Assembly: GCF_013155385.1 (NCBI RefSeq)
Contig: NZ_JABJUQ010000007.1
Coordinates: forward strand, 2,946,501-3,010,500
DNA from: Bacillus sp. WMMC1349
GTDB taxonomy: Bacteria; Bacillota; Bacilli; Bacillales; Bacillaceae
DNA: 64,000 bases
Direction: 5' to 3'
Part shown: positions 19,336-28,427 of the stretch, in pieces
Layout of the letters: each line of letters starts with the position of its first letter
Numbering within the stretch: the first letter of the stretch is position 1
Made by a program: the position numbers and the translations under genes
Notes under the pieces: model-generated
Databases searched by the model: none
Told to the model about the DNA's origin: nothing
What the model saw: only the letters and a program-made list of their open reading frames with translations

Positions 19336-19380
19336 ACAAAAAACAGCCTGACTTTATGCTGTGAAGTCAGGCTGTTTTTT
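19336..19380 (-). terminator. terminator of the symporter gene
   Basis: Long arms AAACAGCCTGACTT and AAGTCAGGCTGTTT with flanking A and T runs, directly after the symporter stop codon. It separates that gene from the yukE promoter. Confidence 0.9.
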
Positions 19381-20784
19381 TTAACTCGCTTTCAGTTTAG
19401 CAGATTTTTGTCGGTTATAATGATGTAAGAAGAAATCATCTGTTTCTGCACGAATGACTTTCCATAATAAAATAAGTGCTACTAAGTTCGGGATCATCAT
19501 CAAAGCGTTCGCCATGTCGGCAAATGCCCAGACGGTGTTAAGGCTTGCGATCGCTCCATAATAAGTAGCAACAACATACACAATGCGGTAAACCGGTACC
19601 CATTTCAAACCGACCATGTATTCGAGACATTTTTCTCCATATACATACCAACCAACAATTGTTGAATAACCAAAAAAGATAACGGAAAACGTCACAATGT
19701 ATTTGCCGGTTATTCCTAATGCAGACGCAAACGCAGCATTTGTCAATGCACCAGCGTCAAGTGATGCATCATGTGTAACACCAGATAATATACCGCCTGA
19801 CGGATCCCAAAAACCTGTCATAATAAGGACAAGACCTGTCATTGTACAAACGATCAATGTAACGATAAATGTTCCTGTCATTGCAACTAATGCCGACTTA
19901 ACAGGATGATCAGACTTCGCATTTCCCGCAATCAAAGCTGCCGTACCAAGACCTGCTTCATTTGAAAAAATCCCTTTAGACATACCATTTCTAATCGCCT
20001 CTGAAACCATAACGCCTGCAAAACCTCCAGCAGCTGACACTGGATGAAGAGCATGATAAAAAATCAGCTGGAAAGCCGGAATGATTTGATCATAATGAAT
20101 AAAAATAATCGCAAGAGAACCACCGATATAAAAAATCGCCATGACTGGAACAAAAATGCTTGCAACCGCACTGACACGCTGAAAGCCTCCAAAAATAATC
20201 GCAGTCGTCAAGATAGCAAGAACAAGACCTATGATCCATCCTGGAATTGAGAAGGTGTGTGTAACCACTTCAGAAATTGTATTGGATTGAACAGAGTTTC
20301 CGATTCCTAAAGCTGCAAATGCCCCAGAAAACGCGAATAAAAGAGCCAGCGGTTTCCACTTTTTTCCCAAACCCTTTTCAACATAATACATTGGTCCACC
20401 AGAATATTCACCACGCTCATTTTTGACCCTGTATTTCATTGCCAGTAACGCTTCACTATATTTTGTTGCCATCCCCAATAAACCGACAAGCCACATCCAA
20501 AAGATAGCTCCAGGTCCTCCTACTGTAATAGCCGTTGCCACTCCAGCGATATTTCCGTTTCCGATTGTTCCGGCCAAGGTTGTCATTAACGCTTGAAAGT
20601 TACTGACATCTCCATCAGCTCCCGCTGTTTCTTTTTCTTTTCCGAAAGCAAGCTTAAACGCATAAATTAACCTTTTAAATTGAAGTCCCCGCAATATCAC
20701 TGTTAAAAAAACTCCAGTACCGACAAGCAAAATAATCGCCGGAACTCCCCACAAAATGCTATTGATTTTTTGAATGATTTCCAA
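19381..20784 (-). CDS. alaP: sodium:alanine symporter (AGCS family)
   Basis: 467 residues, about eleven membrane segments. AGCS signatures are TLAGTIGNGNIAGVATA near residue 70 and GIFSNEAGLGTAALIAGNAK near residue 275. Imports alanine or glycine with sodium. TTG start with GAGGGAG upstream. It is divergent from adeR across 186 bases, so AdeR, an alanine-linked regulator, probably controls it. In B. subtilis the gene next to adeR is ald rather than a symporter; the symbol is assigned by family and could equally be a paralogue such as GlnT or YrbD. Confidence 0.85.
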   Translation of the reverse strand: MEIIQKINSILWGVPAIILLVGTGVFLTVILRGLQFKRLIYAFKLAFGKEKETAGADGDVSNFQALMTTLAGTIGNGNIAGVATAITVGGPGAIFWMWLVGLLGMATKYSEALLAMKYRVKNERGEYSGGPMYYVEKGLGKKWKPLALLFAFSGAFAALGIGNSVQSNTISEVVTHTFSIPGWIIGLVLAILTTAIIFGGFQRVSAVASIFVPVMAIFYIGGSLAIIFIHYDQIIPAFQLIFYHALHPVSAAGGFAGVMVSEAIRNGMSKGIFSNEAGLGTAALIAGNAKSDHPVKSALVAMTGTFIVTLIVCTMTGLVLIMTGFWDPSGGILSGVTHDASLDAGALTNAAFASALGITGKYIVTFSVIFFGYSTIVGWYVYGEKCLEYMVGLKWVPVYRIVYVVATYYGAIASLNTVWAFADMANALMMIPNLVALILLWKVIRAETDDFFLHHYNRQKSAKLKAS

Positions 20785-20970
20785 TGGTTCTTTCTCCCTC
20801 TTATGTCAGAATAATAAAATTGTTGAATTGGAAGATTATTATTTATGAAAAATAATAAAAAGCCACTAACTTTTTTGTTGATTTTAACAAACAACTATAA
20901 CCATAATAAAAGTAAGATGGGTATATGTCAAAATATTTTTTCATGCAAACTTAAAGTAGGGGTTTTTTAT

Positions 20971-22212
20971 ATGAAGAAACAAAACAATCCATTTAAATAT
21001 AGCTATGATCGTTTGGAAGATATCGCTGACCATATCAGTGAGGTCCTGAACTGTCCGATTACAATTGAAGATGTTCATCACCGGCTGCTTGCTTACAGCA
21101 CGCACATTGACTACACAGATCCAGCGAGAACCTCAACAATCATTGGACGGCGCGTCCCGGAAAAAGTAATTAACAAACTCTGGAAAGACGGAACAATCCC
21201 GGCTCTTCTCAAAAACGATCAACCTGTCAGAGTTGAGCAAATTGATGAAGTCGGACTGAGCAATCGCGTAGCCATTTCAATCTGGAAAAACAGTGAAGTG
21301 ATTGGATTTATTTGGGCACTTGAAAGCCAAAAAACATTGGCGGAAGAAGATTTATTACGATTAAAACTAGCAGCTGATGCTGTCAAAAACATGCTTTTGC
21401 CATACCAAGTCCGTAAAAGAAAAAATGAGCAGCGCAGTCAGGAGTTTTTTTGGAAGCTACTCACAGGTCATATTTCAGAAGAGCAAGAAATTGCAGATGG
21501 CTTTCACCAGCTTGGAATCGGTGTCCCATCATCATATTCTGTCTTTATGATCCGGCTCTTAGATGAAATTGAAGAGAAAACAGAGAAACAGCTCAATTAT
21601 TTGTTAGAAACAACTCAGCAAGTCCAAATTTTGTTAACAACAATTGATTATAATGAGATGATCATTCTTGCTTCACCAAAAGCAGAACAAAGTGGACAGC
21701 CTTTTCATGATTTAAAGCAGTTTGTAGGAAACATACAAAAACAGCTTGCGGAAAGATATAAATTAACGGACTGTATACTCGCAATCGGCGGGATGTATAA
21801 CTCGATTACTCATGTGCATCAATCCTATCAAGAAGCGCTCTCAGCCCTAAAGGTAAAAGAGCGGTTTGCAGCGGAAACGAAACAGCTTGTTAGCTTTTCA
21901 GAACTTGGTATTTATCAATATCTTGATGTGTTAGCGGAGAAAAGAAAAAACACAAACTACTCAAACTATGCCTTAGTAAGGCTTGAATCATATGATCAAG
22001 AACATCATTCCAACCTCGTAGAGACGCTTGAACAATTCATTGAATGTGATAGTAATGTCAATATTGCTGCCAAAAAACTGAATGTTCATGTCAATACGCT
22101 TAATTATAGACTAAAGCGGATTCACAAAATTGCAGAGATTGATTTAAAGAATATTAATGAAAAGTTTACCATTTACCTCGAAATCAAACTACGTAACATG
22201 CGGCTATCCTGA
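20971..22212 (+). CDS. adeR: PucR-type transcription factor AdeR
   Basis: 413 residues from ATG 20971; the longer frame upstream has no binding site and would run through the divergent promoter region. N-terminal GAF-like sensing part (MKKQNNPFKYSYDRLEDIA, HRLLAYSTH), a central CdaR-type GGDEF-like region, and the C-terminal PucR helix-turn-helix: NVNIAAKKLNVHVNTLNYRLKRI. In B. subtilis AdeR activates alanine dehydrogenase. The final codons (R-L-S-stop) lie inside a dispersed repeat, so the natural C-terminus has been replaced or trimmed by that insertion. Confidence 0.88.
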   Translation: MKKQNNPFKYSYDRLEDIADHISEVLNCPITIEDVHHRLLAYSTHIDYTDPARTSTIIGRRVPEKVINKLWKDGTIPALLKNDQPVRVEQIDEVGLSNRVAISIWKNSEVIGFIWALESQKTLAEEDLLRLKLAADAVKNMLLPYQVRKRKNEQRSQEFFWKLLTGHISEEQEIADGFHQLGIGVPSSYSVFMIRLLDEIEEKTEKQLNYLLETTQQVQILLTTIDYNEMIILASPKAEQSGQPFHDLKQFVGNIQKQLAERYKLTDCILAIGGMYNSITHVHQSYQEALSALKVKERFAAETKQLVSFSELGIYQYLDVLAEKRKNTNYSNYALVRLESYDQEHHSNLVETLEQFIECDSNVNIAAKKLNVHVNTLNYRLKRIHKIAEIDLKNINEKFTIYLEIKLRNMRLS

Positions 22213-22385
22213 AAGTCGTGTGGATGAATAAAAATTGGGGAATTTGCTCGCTTTCCGCGGGCGATCCGCGAGCCTCCTCGGAGCTCGTTCCTTGCTCCTC
22301 TTGGGTCTCGCCTGGCTCGCTGTTTCCGCAGGAGTCTCGCAATTCCCCCTGATTTATCTTGAAAAAGGACTTTTTAGACAGCTCC
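22202..22385. mobile_element. MITE-like repeat, copy 1
   Basis: 184 bases, nearly identical to 57514-57697 and related to a shorter copy at 28316-28420. The ends are imperfect inverted repeats (GGCTATCCTGAAAGTC against GGAGCTGTCTAAAAAGTC read from the other side) and the inside is a GC-rich potential fold-back (GCGGGCGATCCGCG). There is no coding capacity. The terminal sequence resembles the ends of transposase-bearing insertion sequences common in Bacillaceae, hence the call of a non-autonomous derivative. It supplies the adeR stop codon. Confidence 0.7.
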
Positions 22386-22456
22386 ATGTTTTCTTTTTTT
22401 CTATTGCAAACAAAAAAATTTTAAATAAAAGCTCAGCTCCTGTAATACGTTCAATA

Positions 22457-22510
22457 TTTGTTAACCAATATTAAAATGAAGTTGACAAAAGTATTTTCAT
22501 CTCTTACGAT
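22457..22510 (+). promoter_or_regulatory. BirA operator and promoter of bioY
   Basis: Half-sites TTTGTTAACC (22457-22466) and GTTGACAAAA (22481-22490) match the two-arm Bacillus BirA box. The -35 TTGACA (22482-22487) lies inside the right arm and TACGAT (22505-22510) follows after 17 bases, so BirA-biotinoyl-AMP binding would block transcription. Confidence 0.72.
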
Positions 22511-22538
22511 AATGATGTGATGATAAGGAGGAACTGAA

Positions 22539-23135
22539 ATGAAGAAAAACAAGCTTCGCGCAAGTGATATGGCGCTTGTTGGAATGTTTGCTGCTTTGAT
22601 GAGTGTTGGTGCTAATATCACTTCATTTGCCCCTTTTCTACAAATCGGAGGAATTCCGCTTTCAATGCAGCCATTTTTTTGTCTGCTAGCAGGGCTGTTA
22701 CTCGGACGTAGACTGGGAGCTTTAGCAATGATCATCTATGCTTTAATCGGCTTTATTGGAGCCCCTGTTTTCGCCAATTTTTCTGGAGGGATTTCAGCGC
22801 TTCTGAAAGGTAGCGGCGGTTTTATTATCGCTTTCATTCCCGCAGCATATGTTGCCGGATGGATGACTGACCGAAAGTCAGAACCAAATATGAGTGACTT
22901 TTTTACAGCTTCATTGATTGGGACAATCATCATATATTTGATCGGTGTCAACTATATGTACCTTGCCTTCACAAATTGGTTAGATACACCGCTGACTTAT
23001 CAGGCTACATGGGGAATGATGACTGGCTTTTTCATCAAAGACGTGTTCTTTTCCATTCTCTTGGCCGCCCTTAGTTCAAAGATTTATCAAGCTGTTCGAA
23101 AAGGAGCTAACGTTAACAAAAATTCTGCTTATTAG
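22539..23135 (+). CDS. bioY: biotin transporter BioY (YuiG)
   Basis: 198 residues, six membrane segments, the S-component (substrate-binding) of an ECF-type biotin importer. Recognisable stretches are MALVGMFAALMSVGANI, GGIPLSMQPFFCLLAGLLLGRR and the aromatic segment GVNYMYLAF. AAGGAGG lies 7 bases upstream of ATG. Preceded by a BirA-type operator, consistent with biotin repression as known for B. subtilis yuiG. Confidence 0.92.
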   Translation: MKKNKLRASDMALVGMFAALMSVGANITSFAPFLQIGGIPLSMQPFFCLLAGLLLGRRLGALAMIIYALIGFIGAPVFANFSGGISALLKGSGGFIIAFIPAAYVAGWMTDRKSEPNMSDFFTASLIGTIIIYLIGVNYMYLAFTNWLDTPLTYQATWGMMTGFFIKDVFFSILLAALSSKIYQAVRKGANVNKNSAY

Positions 23136-23152
23136 AAGTCGGGCTTGGGTGA

Positions 23153-23200
23153 AAAAAAAGCGTCCAGTTAGTCGATTTTTGACTATTGAACGCCTTTTTA
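23153..23200. terminator. terminator between bioY and yuiF
   Basis: The imperfect stem GCGTCCAGTTAGTCGA / TTGACTATTGAACGC is flanked by A and T runs on both sides, so it can serve both convergent genes. Confidence 0.8.
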
Positions 23201-23222
23201 CATTTGACAGCATCTTGAATCA

Positions 23223-24554
23223 TTATAAAATAATCGCTGCTACCCAACCAAACAAAATGAGTGGAATGTTATAAAAGATAAATGTTGGGACACAAGTATC
23301 CCATATGTGATGGTGCTGTCCGTCAGCATTAAGACCAGCTGTTGGACCAAGTGTACTATCACTTGCAGGTGAACCAGCATCCCCCAACGCAGCTGCTGTC
23401 CCGATCACAGCGATAGTAGCCATTGGACTAAAGCCAAGCTGTAAGGAGAGCGGTACAAAGATCGTTGCAATAATTGGGATGGTCGCAAATGATGAGCCAA
23501 TCCCCATTGTAATAAACAAACCGATGACCAGCATCAGTAAGGCACCGACAACTTGACTGTTGTTAATCAGGCCTGTTGATGCTTCAACAAGTGATTGAAC
23601 ATCGCCTGTTTTCTTAACCACATTGGCAAAGCCTGCTGCCGTTAGCATCACAAACCCAATAAACGCCATCATATTCATCCCGGCTGTAATCAATTCATCA
23701 GCCTCACCTTTTTTCATTGCACCACTGACAAATAAAACGATTAATCCACTAAGAGCACCAAAAATCATCCCATCGACATCTAAAAGCTGTGATAAATAGA
23801 TCTGTACGCTTAATGAAACAGCTATCGCAAGCATTGCAATCGCAAGGCTTTTTTTCGTATAAGGAGCTGATTTTTGCCCGGCGATTTCTTTCATTTCATA
23901 TACCCGAGGCTTACGGTATATGAAAACCGCTACTACAAGTCCAGCAATCATTCCCAAAATAGGGATCATCATTGCAAGCGGAATATCTGATAAGGTAACA
24001 GAAAGTCCTGCTTCTTTCATGTTATCTTTTAATATTCCTTGGAAAATCTGCCCGAATCCTACCGGAAGTAAAATATATGGTGCTGTTAACCCGAAGGTCA
24101 TCACACAGGCAATTAAGCGTCGGTCAACTTGAAGCTCATTTAAAATTTTTAATAATGGCGGGATTAAAACAGGAATAAAAGCAATATGAACCGGAATAAC
24201 ATTTTGTGACATACAAGAAATGATTAAAATGATAAGGATGATGAGCACTTTAGAAAGTGTTTTTCTTCGTGTATCCTCTTCTTTTCCAATTAGCTTTACA
24301 GCGGCTTCGACCATTGCATCTGGAAGACCCGTTTTTGTCAAAGCAACCGCAAATGCACCGAGGAGGGCGTAACTGACCGCTACTGTTGCATTCCCCCCAA
24401 GTCCTTCTGTAAAGACCTTGACAGTTTGAGCAAGTCCGAGTCCTCCTGAAAGTCCACCGGCAAGAGCACCGACAATCAATGCGATGACAACATTGATTCG
24501 CAATAAACTTAATATCAGCATAACGATAACCGCAATCACAACAGCATTCATCAT
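23223..24554 (-). CDS. yuiF: YuiF, Na+/H+ antiporter-like transporter
   Basis: 443 residues, about twelve membrane segments, NhaC/ArsB-like superfamily (Na+/H+ antiporter domain). Typical features are repeated GGLGGNATVAVSYALLGAFAVALTKTG and GIGSSFATIPIIATIFVPL re-entrant-like segments and the loop GDAGSPASDSTLGPT near residue 395. Substrate unproven; some close homologues are annotated as amino acid or histidine permeases. ATG with CGGAGG upstream. Confidence 0.85.
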   Translation of the reverse strand: MMNAVVIAVIVMLILSLLRINVVIALIVGALAGGLSGGLGLAQTVKVFTEGLGGNATVAVSYALLGAFAVALTKTGLPDAMVEAAVKLIGKEEDTRRKTLSKVLIILIILIISCMSQNVIPVHIAFIPVLIPPLLKILNELQVDRRLIACVMTFGLTAPYILLPVGFGQIFQGILKDNMKEAGLSVTLSDIPLAMMIPILGMIAGLVVAVFIYRKPRVYEMKEIAGQKSAPYTKKSLAIAMLAIAVSLSVQIYLSQLLDVDGMIFGALSGLIVLFVSGAMKKGEADELITAGMNMMAFIGFVMLTAAGFANVVKKTGDVQSLVEASTGLINNSQVVGALLMLVIGLFITMGIGSSFATIPIIATIFVPLSLQLGFSPMATIAVIGTAAALGDAGSPASDSTLGPTAGLNADGQHHHIWDTCVPTFIFYNIPLILFGWVAAIIL

Positions 24555-24648
24555 AAACCTCCGAATATATACTTTAGTTTGCTAATGTAGTAGATAATTA
24601 AAGTGATGAACGTATATTATCACAGTTATTGTGATGGCGTCAATAGAC

Positions 24649-24677
24649 AAAAAACCCCTTTATCGAAATAAAGAGGT
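24649..24677 (-). terminator. terminator after pepA
   Basis: The stem ACCTCTTTA / TAAAGGGGT is followed by a T-run on the minus strand just beyond the aminopeptidase stop. Confidence 0.8.
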
Positions 24678-24687
24678 CCTGAATATG

Positions 24688-26175
24688 TCATGATTTTGTA
24701 AATCGTTCTACAAATGTTACGAGTGTTCTTACCATTACACCTGTTCCGCCTTTTGGACCAAAACAGGTCGTTTTATCTGTCACGGCTGTACCAGCTATAT
24801 CAAGATGAACCCAAGGCGTTTGTTCAGCAAATTCGCCGAGAAGTGTGCCTGCCATAATTGCATGTCCATCTCTTGACGGTGAATTATTTAAATCAGCCAT
24901 TTGACTGTTTCTCACTTTCTGTTTATCTTTTTCAGTAATCGGAAGTTGCCAAATCGGTTCTCCCGTTTCTAGCGCAGCTTCCTGTAATTGTTGATAAAGC
25001 GCCTCATCGTTTGTCATCGCTCCTGTTGTCTCAGTCCCTAGGGCAACCACAACCCCGCCTGTCAGTGTAGCGATATCGATCAGAACCGAAGCCCCGTGTT
25101 GTTTGGCATATGTTAATCCATCAGCAAGCACTAGCCTGCCTTCAGCATCTGTGTTCAAAATTTCAATCGTTTTACCGCTAAGTGAGACAATGACATCATC
25201 AGGCTTCATCGCACTGCCAGAGATCATATTATCTGTAGACGGGATAATCGCCAGCACATTTTGTTCAGGACGGAGCTCACCGATGGCTTCCATTGCCCCT
25301 AACACACTAGCGGCTCCCCCCATATCTGATTTCATGCCAACAATGCCTGTTTTCGATTTTATCGAATAACCACCTGTATCAAAAGTGACTCCCTTCCCAA
25401 CCAAACCAATCACATCATCCCACATATCTTTTCCTTGATATTTTAGAACGATCATTTTCGGTGGCTCTTCAGATCCTTGATTAACTGCCAACAACCCACC
25501 CATACCAAGTTCCTCTATTTCATCTTTTTCAAGGATTTCACATTCAAATTCATATTTGGCGGCAAGTTCGGTTGCATATGAAGCAAGATCTGTCGGGGTA
25601 AGCATATTGCCAGGCATATTGACAAGTGTTCTGGCTGAATTCGTCGCAGTTCCATAGACTTGCCCAACATGTAAACTCGCTTGAATTTCCTGAAGATCTT
25701 CATCTGTCAAAACATAAATGTTTTGTAAAGGTTTTTCTGGTTCATTTGATTTATGTTTATAATCCTGCACTTCATAACAAGACAGCATACACGATTCTGC
25801 CAAAGCATGGGCAGCGTCGTGATGATGAACTTGATCAGAGACAAAACTGTCAAGATAAACTGTAAGATCTTGTTTATGATCTTGATGAATCATTTGAAAA
25901 ACAACAGAAAAACAATGATTAGCATCCTCAAACGAATATTCTGCTTCCCGTCCCAATCCAACGACATAAAGCCGTTTAACACCTTGTAGTGAAGGGGTAA
26001 ATATTTTAGACACTTTTGCTTTTTTGGATGAAAGATCTCCGTCTTTTAACAGTTGTGAAAGCTGACCGTTCAAAAGCCAGTCAAGTTCTTTCGCTTTTCC
26101 ATATAACCGGCTTTTTTGAAATAGACCAATGATCAGAGTTTCTTTCATTTCCAGTTCTTTAAAGGCATAAAACAT
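24688..26175 (-). CDS. pepA: leucyl aminopeptidase (M17)
   Basis: 495 residues from ATG 26175 ([14 protein letters not shown]), the start matching the B. subtilis YuiE N-terminus; TTG 26178 or a longer frame cannot be excluded. Catalytic domain with [17 protein letters not shown] (metal-binding Lys and Asp) and the family signature [14 protein letters not shown] near residue 335; both metal sites look intact. Releases N-terminal residues from peptides in the cytosol. Confidence 0.94.
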   Translation of the reverse strand: MFYAFKELEMKETLIIGLFQKSRLYGKAKELDWLLNGQLSQLLKDGDLSSKKAKVSKIFTPSLQGVKRLYVVGLGREAEYSFEDANHCFSVVFQMIHQDHKQDLTVYLDSFVSDQVHHHDAAHALAESCMLSCYEVQDYKHKSNEPEKPLQNIYVLTDEDLQEIQASLHVGQVYGTATNSARTLVNMPGNMLTPTDLASYATELAAKYEFECEILEKDEIEELGMGGLLAVNQGSEEPPKMIVLKYQGKDMWDDVIGLVGKGVTFDTGGYSIKSKTGIVGMKSDMGGAASVLGAMEAIGELRPEQNVLAIIPSTDNMISGSAMKPDDVIVSLSGKTIEILNTDAEGRLVLADGLTYAKQHGASVLIDIATLTGGVVVALGTETTGAMTNDEALYQQLQEAALETGEPIWQLPITEKDKQKVRNSQMADLNNSPSRDGHAIMAGTLLGEFAEQTPWVHLDIAGTAVTDKTTCFGPKGGTGVMVRTLVTFVERFTKS

Positions 26176-26331
26176 CAATTTGACAGCTCCTAACAAGTAA
26201 AATGAGTAAAAGTAAATCAACAATGTTATAATATGAAAAACATTTTCTTACTTAGGTTCCATACAATTATTTTAACAAAGATCAGCGTTATTTTCTGGAT
26301 TGATTATATTATAGAAAGGATGTTCTACAAA

Positions 26332-26808
26332 ATGGAAATCCTTACAAACTTTCCTCTATTGGCAAGCTTTGCTGCTATCTTTTTTGCTCAATTCGTTAAG
26401 GTTCCCATTTATTTTATCGTTTCAAGAAAGTGGGATTGGGGGCTTATCACAAGTACGGGCGGCATGCCAAGTTCACATTCGGCAGCTGTAACAGCACTTT
26501 CAACTGGAGTAGCCCTTGATCAAGGGTTCGGCTCTCCTATATTTGCTGTCTCCACTATATTTGCTGTTATTACAATGTTTGATGCATCTGGAATCAGAAG
26601 ACATGCCGGGGAGCAAGCAACAGTCATCAACCGGCTCGTTAGAGATTTTAACTACTTTGTAAATAACGCAAAGGATTTCCCAAAAATTGAGCAGGAAGAA
26701 AAACAAAAAAAATTAAAAGAGTTGTTAGGCCATCAACCGATTGAAGTCTTTTTTGGAGGATTAACAGGAATTGTTCTCACCCTTTTTTTATATCATTTCT
26801 TCAGCTAA
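26332..26808 (+). CDS. yuiD: divergent PAP2 family membrane protein YuiD
   Basis: 158 residues from ATG 26332, preceded by AGAAAGGATG; the upstream extension is AT-rich promoter DNA. The acid phosphatase/PAP2-related pattern shows GGMPSSHSAAVTALSTGVAL and RRHAGEQATVINRL, giving the SSH and R...H elements of the DUF212 group. Four membrane segments. Function unknown; B. subtilis YuiD homologue. Confidence 0.88.
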   Translation: MEILTNFPLLASFAAIFFAQFVKVPIYFIVSRKWDWGLITSTGGMPSSHSAAVTALSTGVALDQGFGSPIFAVSTIFAVITMFDASGIRRHAGEQATVINRLVRDFNYFVNNAKDFPKIEQEEKQKKLKELLGHQPIEVFFGGLTGIVLTLFLYHFFS

Positions 26809-26816
26809 TCTAAAAA

Positions 26817-26843
26817 ACGTTTAAGCCTTTTAGCTTAAACGTT
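26817..26843. terminator. terminator between yuiD and yuiC
   Basis: A perfect stem AACGTTTAAGC / GCTTAAACGTT with a 6-base loop, flanked by A and T runs. Confidence 0.9.
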
Positions 26844-27516
26844 ATTTTTTGACTGTTTTATATTTTTGTCTGAAAACCTGCATAGATTCTTCTTCATTTA
26901 ATTTTAAAAGCTCACTTTCTGTCACAGAGCCATCACCCTTTTTAATAACATAGACATCAAGGGTTTTCTTTCCCCATTCATTATAGACATCTTCAACTGT
27001 TTCATAATATAAATCAAGGCGGTTTCCTTTAATAGCTGATCCTGTATCTGCTACAACACCATAACCGTAATTTGGAATGAACAAAATTGTCCCAATTGGA
27101 AAAACAGATAAATCAGCTGCAACAGTAGAATATAAATCTCGCTTTACTTTGACTCCTGAATATGTAAGCCCGTACCCAGGGTGATGAGGCTGTTTTCCTG
27201 TCGATTCAGCACCGGCGGTATAACCTGTGGCCGTTACTTTTTTTCTTGGATATCTGTTCCAATCAAAAGCTTCTTCTAGTTTTTTCGGTTTGTTCTTAAT
27301 TTCTTTAGTAGCAGACAATGCTGTCTTTTCCGCTTTTTCTTTCGGTAATGATTTAAATGTAATCCCTAACTGTTCTAAAGACAATCTCTGTTTTTTCATC
27401 CAATCTGATAGATCTTTTGCTTCAACCCCGGAAACAGTAAAAAAGGTTGTCATAAACGCCAAAACGAATAAAACCGTCATAAATAACCGTCTGAACAACA
27501 TCATCTTTTGTTTCAT
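26842..27516 (-). CDS. yuiC: YuiC, 3D-domain cell wall protein
   Basis: 224 residues from ATG 27516 with GAGAGGAG 8 bases upstream. N-terminal membrane anchor or signal ([27 protein letters not shown]) and a C-terminal 3D domain with [19 protein letters not shown] and [19 protein letters not shown], the three-aspartate fold related to MltA lytic transglycosylases. B. subtilis YuiC is such a stationary-phase survival (Sps) protein that cleaves peptidoglycan glycan strands. The catalytic Asp residues of DTG and RLDLYY are present. Confidence 0.92.
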   Translation of the reverse strand: MKQKMMLFRRLFMTVLFVLAFMTTFFTVSGVEAKDLSDWMKKQRLSLEQLGITFKSLPKEKAEKTALSATKEIKNKPKKLEEAFDWNRYPRKKVTATGYTAGAESTGKQPHHPGYGLTYSGVKVKRDLYSTVAADLSVFPIGTILFIPNYGYGVVADTGSAIKGNRLDLYYETVEDVYNEWGKKTLDVYVIKKGDGSVTESELLKLNEEESMQVFRQKYKTVKK

Positions 27517-27610
27517 TCTTCCCACTCCTCTCACAATCCTAGTTGTTTCCAACAAGAAGAAGAAATATACAATTGGAAAGCGAGTTTTAAGAAAAGTGAA
27601 AAAATTCTGC

Positions 27611-27646
27611 ACAAAAAAAAGCCTTCTTCATTTCAGAAGATGGCTT
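27611..27646 (-). terminator. terminator after yuiB
   Basis: The stem AAGCCATCTTCTGA / CAGAAGGCTT-like pairing is followed by eight T on the minus strand. Confidence 0.8.
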
Positions 27647-27965
27647 AGAACATCTGATATCCTCTTTTTCGTAAAGCTTTGATCGTAACTCCAGAAAGCA
27701 AAGCGCCTGCCATTCCACTTGCTAAAATGATCATATCAGCTGCCGCTAAAGATGCCACTCGTTCAAATAGATGAGAAAGTGTCGCCACTGGTGCCTCCAC
27801 ATAGCGAATAAGTTTTTCTTTATTTACGATAAAAAGGCAGACAAGAGGATAAATGATCACCATAATCCAAGACATTCTGAGCAACATATTCAACAAAAAA
27901 CCGATCCCAAAAAACAGGACAAAAAACAAAACAACTGAAATGATGACAAATGGTAAGCTAATCAA
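27645..27965 (-). CDS. yuiB: YuiB small membrane protein
   Basis: 106 residues, TTG start with GGGGGTGGGAG upstream. Three hydrophobic segments: IISVVLFFVLFFGIGFLLNMLL, WIMVIIYPLVCLFIV and MIILASGMAGALLSGVTI. Function unknown; the position between yuiC and yuiA is conserved with B. subtilis. Confidence 0.85.
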   Translation of the reverse strand: MISLPFVIISVVLFFVLFFGIGFLLNMLLRMSWIMVIIYPLVCLFIVNKEKLIRYVEAPVATLSHLFERVASLAAADMIILASGMAGALLSGVTIKALRKRGYQMF

Positions 27966-28037
27966 ACTCCCACCCCCATGTAACCTCTTTTAGTGTACAT
28001 TGGAGTGTAAACTTGAGTCAATCATTGGAAGTAGAAT

Positions 28038-28166
28038 CTAATGAACTTTCCCAGTTCCCTTACAGTTTTTGCACGTTTCTGTGCCTCCTAGTAAAAGCTG
28101 AAAATACCCTTTGCCTAAACAAAATGAACAAGCTGTATCAGAACGATAGTTTAATGCATGATCCAT
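28038..28166 (-). CDS. yuiA: YuiA, 42-residue CxxCxGxG zinc-finger protein
   Basis: A short frame, ATG 28166 to TAG 28038, encoding 42 residues with CSFCLGKGYFQ and CKNCKGTGKV: two CxxCxGxG motifs as in the DnaJ zinc-binding domain. This matches the tiny YuiA protein of B. subtilis and the conserved yuiB-yuiA order. The ribosome binding site (AAAGGTTGTG) is modest. Probably a zinc-binding adaptor; the function is not known. Confidence 0.85.
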   Translation of the reverse strand: MDHALNYRSDTACSFCLGKGYFQLLLGGTETCKNCKGTGKVH

Positions 28167-28253
28167 TTGCGACACAACCTTTTCTTAATTTTCTGATAAT
28201 ATTAGCATAAGTGTTGTCAATAATAAAGTAAGATCATATAACAAATTATTTTA

Positions 28254-28267
28254 TGTAAGCGCTTAAA
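28254..28267 (-). promoter_or_regulatory. cre-like palindrome upstream of yuiA
   Basis: TGTAAGCGCTTAAA contains the AAGCGCTT core of CcpA sites and lies about 90 bases upstream of yuiA. It deviates at the right end of the consensus, so regulation is uncertain. Confidence 0.35.
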
Positions 28268-28315
28268 GTCTATCTTTTCTTGTTTTTTCTATTGCTTTCT
28301 GCAAGTTTAAAAAAA

Positions 28316-28420
28316 GGGTGTCATGAAAGTAGTATCTATGAATAAAAAATCGGGGAATTTGCTTGCTTTCCGCAGAAGTCTGGCAATTCCCCCTTGATAA
28401 AGGACTTTTTAGACAGTGCC
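28316..28420. mobile_element. MITE-like repeat, copy 3 (internally deleted)
   Basis: About 105 bases sharing both ends with the 184-base copies at 22202 and 57514 (GAATAAAAAATCGGGGAATTTG at the left, GGACTTTTTAGACAG at the right) but lacking the central GC-rich fold-back. It lies at the 3' end of the NDH-2 gene. Confidence 0.65.
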
Positions 28421-28427
28421 TAAAAAT

